The notes under the pieces are model-generated. The model was given only the letters and a program-made list of their open reading frames with translations, did no database searches and was not told where the DNA came from. The position numbers and the translations under genes were made by a program. 13,806 nucleotides of DNA from DATKUC01 sp964553615 (GTDB lineage Bacteria; Spirochaetota; Spirochaetia; DSM-27196; DATKUC01), in contig CAZKMA010000087.1 of assembly GCA_964553615.1 (NCBI GenBank), positions 1-13,806 of the forward strand, in the 5' to 3' direction. Below are positions 1 to 5,490 of the stretch, one piece after another (within the stretch, counting starts at the first letter, position 1; the number at the start of each line of letters is the position of its first letter).

Positions 1-27
1 GTGCAAAATCGGAGAACGTCGGCTTTT

Positions 28-68
28 TCAAAGAAATGAACGGCCGGTCGGCATTACGCCGGCCGGCC
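28..68 (-). terminator. Probable intrinsic terminator of the chemoreceptor gene
   Basis: Seen: an 11-bp inverted repeat (42-52 against 58-68, loop ATTAC at 53-57) with a single G-U type pair. Read on the minus strand it begins about 38 bases after the chemoreceptor stop codon and is followed by the T-rich stretch GTTCATTTCTTTG. The stem is very GC-rich. The T-tract is interrupted rather than a clean run, so the call is good but not certain. Confidence 0.55.
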
Positions 69-106
69 ACGTGGGCGTTGTGTCGAAATGATCGAACTAT
101 CAGCAG

Positions 107-1840
107 TCAGAACTCTTCGAAATCATCATCATGATCGTCTCGAGATCGTGAATCGCCGTTGCTGTTGATGTTGTCGATGAGCGATATCGCTGTTGACGCT
201 GCCGCGTGAACGGGTGTGTGCAGTGCAGCACGGGCTTCGGATGGGGCTATCCTTTTCCTTGAGCTTTGCACTGTCCTTTGCTCGTCCTGACGGCGCGCCG
301 GCAACTGTCTCTGGCCGGCAATATTCACATTGAAGTATGAGATTGCGGAGGCAAGCTGTTCCGCTTGAGCTGCAAGCTCTTCCGCCGTGGTCGCCATCTC
401 TTCGGAGGTGCCTGCATTCTGCTGGATCACTTTGTCGAGCTGTATAATCGCCCGGTTCACCTGATCCACGCCGGCCGACTGTTCGTTGCTCGAAGCACTG
501 ATTTCCTGGACGAGCTCTGCGGTCCTGCGTATGTCCGGCACAAGAGCATTCAACTGCTGCCCGGCCTGTTCGGCGACCTCCGATGTGGTGCCTGAAAGCT
601 CGGTGATCTCTTTTGCGGCAATCTGGCTGCGTTCGGCGAGCTTGCGCACTTCCGCGGCCACGACGGCGAACCCTCGGCCCGCCTCACCCGCGCGGGCGGC
701 CTCGATAGCGGCGTTCAGAGCCAGGAGGTTTGTCTGGCGCGCAATTTCTTCGATGATCGTGATACGCGTTGATATTTCCCGTACGGCGTCTATGGCACCC
801 GATACCGACTGAGCTGTTTCTTCTGCATCCTGGGCCGCTTTCGTTGCGATCTTCTGCGTCTGGAGCGCGTTGTCCGAGTTCTGTCTGATATTTGCGCTCA
901 TCTCTTCCATAGAGGAAGAAAGTTCTTCGGTTGATGCCGCCTGCTCGGACGCACCCTCCGACTGTGCCTGTGCCGCCGAGCTCAACTGGTCACTTCCCGT
1001 CGACACGTTTGCCGATGCCGTCTGAACCTGAGAAACGACCTCTTTCAGCCGCACGGCCATCGCGGACATCGCCGCAAGGATTCCCGTCGCGGTTCGCCCG
1101 CGGCCCGGCGCAAAGTTCACTGTCAGATCTCCTTCCGCGACGCGTCGGGATAGATCCTCCATGGTCGATGGCTCGGTTCCGATCTGCCGCATCGTGCTGC
1201 GGATCAGTACAAGAGCGATGATAAACGCGATAAGGGCACCCGCTATAATCCCTACTATGGAGATCCAGTTTATCTGCACACCTACCATCTCTGCGTGGGA
1301 AGTGGCCGACGCTGCAGCCTGATCTTCTTCGGCCTGCATCTTGTCCAGTAGGGCAATCGCAGATGCGAATGCGCTGTCGTTTGCACCCATCTGATGAGTC
1401 AATGCATCGTAACTGGCGGAAGTCGGATTCTTCTCGTACGTCGCGGCCACGGAGACTATTTTCTGATGTGCACTCCACCATGTCTCGAATGCGGAGCCGA
1501 ACGACTTCCACGTGGCAGTTTCGGCAGCGGACATGGGAATCTTGTCGAGGAGCTTGATAGTTCTGTCTGCCCGGGCCCTGGCATCTGCAAATGTCTTCAG
1601 AACGCCGGAAATCTCATCCCTGGTCAGTGTGGTCTGCATGAGCGAATTTTCGCCCGAGTCCACAGTGCGCATGGTGATTTCCAGTACCTGGACATTCTTT
1701 ACGCCGGGAAGTCTGTTGGTTGCGATGTTTACAACATCGGATCGAAGCTGGCTTGCTCCCCAGACTGCGGACAGCCCAACGAGCAGTACCACGACCACGA
1801 CAGATCCGAACCCAATTGAAAGCTTCGTCGAAAGCTTCAT
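107..1840 (-). CDS. Methyl-accepting chemotaxis protein (transmembrane chemoreceptor)
   Basis: This 577-residue chemoreceptor senses a ligand outside the inner membrane and controls the CheA kinase through CheW. Domains seen in order: membrane segment about 8-28, a helical periplasmic domain about 29-188 that resembles the four-helix-bundle (4HB) type, membrane segment about 190-214, a HAMP linker about 214-268 (proline near 224, then EGDLTV), and a long coiled-coil signalling domain about 269-505. The signalling tip holds the hallmark run EEIARQTNLLALNAAIEAAR (364-383) and continues to GRGFAVVA. A low-complexity tether (about 506-570) ends in DDDFEEF; the last four residues fit the aromatic-x-x-aromatic pattern of CheR-docking peptides. 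The ATG has an excellent GGAGGT site five bases upstream. The gene stands alone, behind a long structured leader, and ends at a GC-rich hairpin. The family is certain; the ligand cannot be read from the sequence. Confidence 0.97.
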   Translation of the reverse strand: MKLSTKLSIGFGSVVVVVLLVGLSAVWGASQLRSDVVNIATNRLPGVKNVQVLEITMRTVDSGENSLMQTTLTRDEISGVLKTFADARARADRTIKLLDKIPMSAAETATWKSFGSAFETWWSAHQKIVSVAATYEKNPTSASYDALTHQMGANDSAFASAIALLDKMQAEEDQAAASATSHAEMVGVQINWISIVGIIAGALIAFIIALVLIRSTMRQIGTEPSTMEDLSRRVAEGDLTVNFAPGRGRTATGILAAMSAMAVRLKEVVSQVQTASANVSTGSDQLSSAAQAQSEGASEQAASTEELSSSMEEMSANIRQNSDNALQTQKIATKAAQDAEETAQSVSGAIDAVREISTRITIIEEIARQTNLLALNAAIEAARAGEAGRGFAVVAAEVRKLAERSQIAAKEITELSGTTSEVAEQAGQQLNALVPDIRRTAELVQEISASSNEQSAGVDQVNRAIIQLDKVIQQNAGTSEEMATTAEELAAQAEQLASAISYFNVNIAGQRQLPARRQDEQRTVQSSRKRIAPSEARAALHTPVHAAASTAISLIDNINSNGDSRSRDDHDDDFEEF

Positions 1841-1845
1841 TCTTT

Positions 1846-1851
1846 ACCTCC
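1846..1851 (-). promoter_or_regulatory. Strong ribosome binding site of the chemoreceptor gene
   Basis: GGAGGT on the minus strand, five bases before the ATG at 1840, which fixes the start. The same six bases are exactly complementary to ACCTCC at 1942-1937 further up the leader, so the site could be masked in an alternative fold of the mRNA. Confidence 0.85.
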
Positions 1852-1871
1852 AATGGCGGCCAAATAATATG

Positions 1872-1970
1872 TGCCCGAATGGGCATTCTGCATCCCGTTC
1901 GGCACAGAAATAGTTTTCTGAGACTGGTGAACTCAAGGAGGTCCTGAAATGGTTGTTCTCGTCGAGGACC
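1872..1970 (-). promoter_or_regulatory. Structured leader with anti-Shine-Dalgarno element, possible cis-regulatory RNA
   Basis: Seen on the minus strand, 5' to 3': an arm GGTCCT (1970-1965) that pairs with AGGACC (1945-1940); an anti-Shine-Dalgarno sequence ACCTCC (1942-1937) that shares its first three bases with that second arm; a hairpin CAGAAA-ACTA-TTTCTG (1920-1905); and a small hairpin TGCCC-ATTC-GGGCA (1885-1872). ACCTCC is also perfectly complementary to the ribosome binding site GGAGGT (1851-1846). The two pairings cannot form together, as in a translational on/off switch. I do not recognise a known aptamer, and the cyclic-di-GMP (GEMM) consensus is not visible. Regulation is inferred; the complementarity is directly seen. 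Confidence 0.35.
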
Positions 1971-2014
1971 ATATCATTCTCCCGGTAACATTTGGCTCAA
2001 CAGTCGTAGGCAAT

Positions 2015-2044
2015 ATTATATAATAACTCTCCTATCACTGAAAA
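2015..2044 (-). promoter_or_regulatory. Candidate sigma-70 promoter for the chemoreceptor gene
   Basis: Minus-strand -35-like TTTTCA (2044-2039, four of six bases) and a consensus -10 TATAAT (2020-2015) are separated by 18 bases, inside an AT-rich block. Transcription would start near 2008 and give a leader of roughly 165-170 bases. I saw no flagellar sigma-28-type or sigma-54-type site. Confidence 0.45.
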
Positions 2045-2205
2045 CCCCTTTAAGTCATATTAAGTTAATATATTTCTTAAGACTAAAAACTCTATTCATG
2101 GTGTGTACATTGGGGAGTCAGATGGATTCGTCGCCCTCGAATCAAATGTGCAATGTCCGCTTGCTGCATGAGAGCTCAATGAAAGGGGGGCGTGAGGATC
2201 TGGAA

Positions 2206-2228
2206 AGGCGATGTCATGTGCATCGCCT
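2206..2228. repeat. Inverted repeat (8-bp perfect stem)
   Basis: AGGCGATG (2206-2213) and CATCGCCT (2221-2228) are exact inverted copies around the 7-base loop TCATGTG. Only a very short T-run follows on the minus strand, so on its own it is a weak terminator. It may back up the terminator at 2256-2279. Confidence 0.4.
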
Positions 2229-2255
2229 GGGCGGCTTTGCGGTGCGGGACAGGTG

Positions 2256-2279
2256 AAAAATGGCCCGCGTCATCAGGCC
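2256..2279 (-). terminator. Intrinsic terminator after the thioredoxin-like gene
   Basis: On the minus strand, GGCCTG (2279-2274), loop ATGACG and CGGGCC (2267-2262) form a 6-bp stem with one U-G pair, followed by ATTTTT (2261-2256). It begins about 32 bases after the stop codon at 2311. The stem is short but the T-run is clean. A second hairpin at 2206-2228 lies just beyond and could act as back-up. Confidence 0.5.
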
Positions 2280-2310
2280 GTGGCGTCTGCTGGAATCGGT
2301 TCGGGTGCAA

Positions 2311-2916
2311 TCAGCCCTGGAGCGAGTTGAACCAGTCGATAAACTCCCGCCGCTCTTCGGCGCGCACCGCCGACCGCTGCCTGCCGATCCAGCCAAGCAG
2401 TTCCGTTCGGGTTTTTTCGCTGAGCTCGTCGAAGCCTTTCCCGGATTCCGGGTGGCCAGGCCGCGCGGCCCAGAAGTCCTTGATCCACGAACCGAGTCGG
2501 GTGTTCATTGCCTCCGACCGCTCAATGAAGTGGCCGAGCTCCATTCCCTCTGCGTCAAACGCAATGTAAATCGGGATATGAACTTCACCGCTTGGGTGAG
2601 GGTAGAGCGCGCCGAGGTCGGTGTTTTGCGGATTCTTCTCAAGAATGCAAAGCTCGACTAACCCGCGTTCCTCAAATCGCGCAAGGATAGGGAGATTTGC
2701 GACGACATCACCGCACCAGTCGTGCACCAGGGCCAGGATTCGAAGCGGTGCAGCAGGCTGTCGCACCAAAGCCAGGTCAGATTCGCTGAGGCGGTGAGCC
2801 GCATAGTTGTCTTCGATCGTACCCCGGTTCACCTTCATAATGCCGAGGAAATCCTGAAAGGTCATTGACTCGTCGAATGCCCGCTTAAGACGAGCAGGTG
2901 CAATTCTATTCTGCAT
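2311..2916 (-). CDS. Thioredoxin-fold protein with a single active-site cysteine
   Basis: A cytoplasmic protein of 201 residues with no signal peptide. An alpha-helical N-terminal part (about 1-57) precedes a thioredoxin-like fold: strand RILALVHDWCGD (about 59-70, cysteine 68), a helix with proline (VVANLPIL), and the cis-proline region VHIPIYIAFD (proline about 115). The motif is WCGDV, so the second cysteine of the usual CXXC is absent; CGD-type motifs are, to my knowledge, usual for the Thioredoxin_9-like family, so this is not a degraded gene. A role in thiol redox chemistry is likely but the partner is unknown. It is last in a run with the SDR and AraC genes. The start could instead be TTG at 2922, which has GGAAGG six bases upstream; the ATG at 2916 has it twelve bases away. 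Confidence 0.85.
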   Translation of the reverse strand: MQNRIAPARLKRAFDESMTFQDFLGIMKVNRGTIEDNYAAHRLSESDLALVRQPAAPLRILALVHDWCGDVVANLPILARFEERGLVELCILEKNPQNTDLGALYPHPSGEVHIPIYIAFDAEGMELGHFIERSEAMNTRLGSWIKDFWAARPGHPESGKGFDELSEKTRTELLGWIGRQRSAVRAEERREFIDWFNSLQG

Positions 2917-2940
2917 TGACAAAGGGTACCTTCCCCCAAA

Positions 2941-2964
2941 CTCGGAGTCAAGTTCAGACCCGAG
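2941..2964. repeat. Hairpin between SDR and thioredoxin-like genes
   Basis: CTCGG plus GTC (2941-2949, with A2946 bulged) pair with GAC plus CCGAG (2957-2964), giving eight base pairs around a 7-base loop. It sits in the 60-base gap between the two genes. No T-run follows on the minus strand; the G-rich ribosome binding region of the next gene comes instead. It could be an mRNA processing or stability element rather than a full terminator. Confidence 0.3.
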
Positions 2965-2976
2965 AGGAGAAAGGTC

Positions 2977-3699
2977 TTACCAGGGAACTTCGCCTTCCTC
3001 GACGAAAAATCCCCCTGTCGGTCCATCCGGACCGAGTGTCGCGTAGCGGACGATGGGCCGTGCCGCATCCTCAGGCTTCTTTTCGCCGCTGTAGTTGTTG
3101 AACGCGGTAGCCGTGTAGCCGGGAGAGACGGCATTGACCTTGAACCCTTCGTTCTTCAGTTGTGCCGCAAGAACCACCGTGTACATGTTGAGTGCGGCCT
3201 TCGAGGTCGGGTACGTATCGCTCTTGAACCTGCTGAAGCTCCAGGCAGGATCACTCTGAAGGGTCAGGGATCCGAGCTCGCTCGTCACGTTGACGATGCG
3301 CGGCGCTGAAGATTTTTGCAGAAGCGGCAGGAATGCGCGCGTGACGCGGACCACACCGAAGAAGTTAGTGTCGAAGACGCGCTGGATTTCATCCACCGGC
3401 ACCGGACTTCCGTCCACAGGGCGCTCGCCGAGGATCCCGGCGTTGTTCACCAGAACGTCCAGGCTCTCACTTCGGTTCTCCACCTCTACGGCAGCACGAC
3501 GGATTGATTCCATGTCCGTTACGTCCAGGACAATGGCCGCGGCATCCCCGCGTCCGTCGGCTCTCAGGGATTCCGCTGCGCGCTCTCCCGATTCGGCGTT
3601 CCGGCATCCCATATACACAAAGTACCCGGCACCTGCCAGCTGCCGTGTCACTTCCCATCCGATTCCTCTATTTGCTCCCGTCACCAGTGCTGTTCTCAC
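2977..3699 (-). CDS. Short-chain dehydrogenase/reductase (carbonyl-reductase-like)
   Basis: An NAD(P)-dependent oxidoreductase of 240 residues with the classical SDR layout. Seen: cofactor-binding TGANRGIG at 7-14, DVTD at 59-62, NNAG at 85-88, the catalytic serine in NVTSELGS (about 140), YPTSK with Tyr163 and Lys167, the SPGYTAT segment after the catalytic helix, and the C-terminal pattern PTGGFF ending in PW. CRNAESGE after strand 2 suits the NADPH-preferring carbonyl-reductase group, but specificity cannot be read reliably. I chose the GTG start because GGAGG lies exactly six bases upstream; the longer frame from TTG at 3717 would put that ribosome binding site inside the gene. The gene follows araC by 45 bases in the same direction, so the regulator may control it. 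The substrate is unknown. Confidence 0.93.
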   Translation of the reverse strand: MRTALVTGANRGIGWEVTRQLAGAGYFVYMGCRNAESGERAAESLRADGRGDAAAIVLDVTDMESIRRAAVEVENRSESLDVLVNNAGILGERPVDGSPVPVDEIQRVFDTNFFGVVRVTRAFLPLLQKSSAPRIVNVTSELGSLTLQSDPAWSFSRFKSDTYPTSKAALNMYTVVLAAQLKNEGFKVNAVSPGYTATAFNNYSGEKKPEDAARPIVRYATLGPDGPTGGFFVEEGEVPW

Positions 3700-3705
3700 A
3701 GTAAT

Positions 3706-3710
3706 CCTCC
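3706..3710 (-). promoter_or_regulatory. Ribosome binding site deciding the SDR start
   Basis: GGAGG on the minus strand, six bases before the GTG at 3699. It supports that start over the upstream TTG at 3717, whose reading frame runs through the site. Confidence 0.75.
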
Positions 3711-3744
3711 GGATCAATGATATGGAAGAAAGGTACCAGGGCCG

Positions 3745-4731
3745 CTACCGCCGGGTAAGGGACGAATCCTCGGAAGTTCTGGACAAATCTTCAGAGGAAG
3801 CAAGAAACGCGGATATGCTTCTCCCTGTGCACTTGCGGAAGAAACGGGAGAAGTAGTTTTCGTCATCGAAGCCAAGATGGGCTGCAAGCTCCTTGGTCGA
3901 CATTCCCGAATAGAAAAGCAGCCGCTGCGCCTCGAGCGCCACGCGGCGGTTCAGGTACTCCTTCGGCGAGAAATTAGAGAACTCCTTTACGATGGAGTAG
4001 AGCGCAGATTCACTTACTCCCACGGTCCGCGCCACTTCGGATACCTGGGGGCGGTGGACAAACTCCTTCTCCACGAGCGACTGAAAGCGCAGAAAGGCTT
4101 CGATGTTCCGAGTCTGACCGCGGCTGCGTTCCGAAGCGAAATACGCGTGCTCGAGCTCGCTCATCACCGCATTCAGGTAGGCAATCATGACTTCGGAACT
4201 TCCGCCCTCCGTCCGCAACGTCTGACGCAGGAGGTCGAACACGGTGCCAAACCGCTCCCACGCCTGCTGCGGGAGGTTGATCCGCCGCTCATCCCAGGGA
4301 TCGAGCCAGAACTGATAGGTGCGGGGAAGCTTTGCGAAGCACGCTTCGTCGAAGGTAATTTTGAAGTATTCCCCGCTCACCCGGGTGAGCGGAGGAACGC
4401 GCACCTGATGCGGCCTCACGAACAATACCTGTCCGGCAGAGACCGGGACGGTTCGCAGGTCCACCTCGTATTCAACCGACCCGGTCCGCACGAACATCAG
4501 GAAGTAATGGGAGGTACGGTGTGGCCGTGCGAGGCGACGGATGATTTCCGGCGAAAGCGGCGGATCGAGGTGAGAATGGAGCGAAATACCGCGCATTCCG
4601 CCGCGCTCATACAGCAAGGGACTCAGATCAGGTACATTTTCAATAGCTGATGACACGGATGAAAATACAGCCCTGTGGGCCAAAAATCCAGGAGCTACCC
4701 CTGCACGTCCTTCGCTCGCCACCCGGAACAT
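3745..4731 (-). CDS. AraC-family transcriptional regulator
   Basis: A predicted DNA-binding regulator of up to 328 residues. The N-terminal half (about 55-200) looks like the cupin-type AraC sensor domain: HYFLMFVRTGSVEYEV, then VSAGQVLFVRPHQV with its typical PHQ turn. The C-terminal half (about 208-310) carries two helix-turn-helix motifs: VSEVARTVGVSESALYSIVK (230-249), and then TKELAAHLGFDDENYFSRFF (279-298), the AraC signature around the second recognition helix, followed by RKCTG. The tail SSEDLSRTSEDSS is serine- and acid-rich, and its DNA forms an imperfect hairpin (3767-3798). The start is uncertain: the ATG at 4731 has only a weak AGAGAAG upstream, and the ATG at 4596 (residue 46) would still keep the sensor domain. 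It points the same way as the SDR and thioredoxin-like genes, its likeliest targets by position (inference). Confidence 0.92.
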   Translation of the reverse strand: MFRVASEGRAGVAPGFLAHRAVFSSVSSAIENVPDLSPLLYERGGMRGISLHSHLDPPLSPEIIRRLARPHRTSHYFLMFVRTGSVEYEVDLRTVPVSAGQVLFVRPHQVRVPPLTRVSGEYFKITFDEACFAKLPRTYQFWLDPWDERRINLPQQAWERFGTVFDLLRQTLRTEGGSSEVMIAYLNAVMSELEHAYFASERSRGQTRNIEAFLRFQSLVEKEFVHRPQVSEVARTVGVSESALYSIVKEFSNFSPKEYLNRRVALEAQRLLFYSGMSTKELAAHLGFDDENYFSRFFRKCTGRSISAFLASSEDLSRTSEDSSLTRR

Positions 4732-4776
4732 TTCGTTGCGCTTCTCTGCAGGAACCGACGATATCCACGTCGCCGT

Positions 4777-5490
4777 CTACTTCGACTTGTCAACCGTCGT
4801 GATGGCAGCAAGCCGCGCGGCGACATCGTCGTCCGACTTCTGTTCGAGGTAGCGTCTGAGAAACTCCGCCGCCCGTTCGGGCTGTCCGAGAGAGTACTGG
4901 TAGATGTCTGCCAGGAACAGGTAGACCGACGGATCGTCTATTCCTGAGCCTATGAGACCGTTCAGGGTTGCGGCCGCATCTTTCGGTTTCCCGGTGCGGT
5001 ACGCGAGTACGGCGCTCAGGTACCGACGGATCGGATCCGAGTCATCGATTTTCGCGGCACGTTCGAGCAGATCTCTCGCATTGAACCATTCACGCCCATC
5101 GAGCGCTGTCTCGGTCATTTCGAGAAGTTGGTCCTCGGAGTACATCTGGAGGTAGAGCACCTGAGTCTGCTGTTCGAAATGCAGATCCACGCTGAGCGTT
5201 TCATACCCTTTCTTCTTCACGACGATCCTGTGTGCTCCCTTCGAAAGCCGCGGAATAACGAAACGCCCGGTAAGGTCGGATTCCGGTCCCGGTTTGCCGT
5301 CCACCGAGAGAGCCGCCGCGGCGACCGGGCGGTTGCCGTGGTCATAGATCATGCCGAAAAGAGGTGCCGATTCGAAGGCTCTGGGGTCGGCAGCTTTCGC
5401 GGACACACATGAGGAGAGGATCGCGGCTGCCGCCAGCAGCGCGAACATGCGAACGGGGAAGGGTAGGAATTGAGATCTTTGTCGTATCAT
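4777..5490 (-). CDS. TPR lipoprotein at the end of the T2SS operon (candidate pilotin or accessory factor)
   Basis: A 237-residue exported lipoprotein. Seen: a basic start, a hydrophobic stretch (about 15-26) and the lipobox ILSSC with Cys28 as the lipidation site. Next comes a beta-rich module (about 44-117) with the carboxypeptidase-regulatory-like or PEGA-like pattern: GMIYDHGNRPVAAAALSVDG, DLTGRFVIPRL, then KGAHRIVVKKKGYET. The third part is a helical repeat region (about 120-226) that reads as TPR-type repeats, including PSVYLFLADIYQYSLGQPERA (from 187). Its ATG overlaps the gspM stop as ATGA, tying it to the secretion operon. Some TPR lipoproteins (PilF/PilW type) act as secretin pilotins, which makes that role attractive here, but it is inferred from context only. 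An anchor or cargo-handling role is an alternative. Confidence 0.8.
   Translation of the reverse strand: MIRQRSQFLPFPVRMFALLAAAAILSSCVSAKAADPRAFESAPLFGMIYDHGNRPVAAAALSVDGKPGPESDLTGRFVIPRLSKGAHRIVVKKKGYETLSVDLHFEQQTQVLYLQMYSEDQLLEMTETALDGREWFNARDLLERAAKIDDSDPIRRYLSAVLAYRTGKPKDAAATLNGLIGSGIDDPSVYLFLADIYQYSLGQPERAAEFLRRYLEQKSDDDVAARLAAITTVDKSK

Larger units (their letters stand above)
1841..2310. other. 470-base intergenic region between thioredoxin-like and chemoreceptor genes
   Basis: This stretch has no gene I would call with confidence. Its thioredoxin-side end carries an intrinsic terminator (2256-2279) and a second hairpin (2206-2228, 8-bp stem). The middle (about 2005-2095) is strongly AT-rich, unlike the rest of the window, and holds a sigma-70-like promoter for the chemoreceptor. 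The remainder (1841-2008) is the chemoreceptor leader with several hairpins. Two short plus-strand frames (1949-2023 and 2122-2256) are preceded by Shine-Dalgarno-like bases but have no other support. Confidence 0.7.

Noticed and set aside
1..27. Possible plus-strand terminator tail (GTCGGCTTTTT) of a gene left of the window
   Set aside because: The matching upstream arm is not present in the visible bases, so there is no hairpin to support it.
1841..2008. Known cyclic-di-GMP (GEMM) riboswitch upstream of the chemoreceptor
   Set aside because: The conserved GEMM sequence blocks are not visible in the leader. Only unclassified hairpins and the anti-Shine-Dalgarno pairing are seen.
3877..4650. 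Long plus-strand open frame (257 codons) opposite araC
   Set aside because: Antisense to a clear AraC-family gene, with no domain pattern and no ribosome binding site of note.
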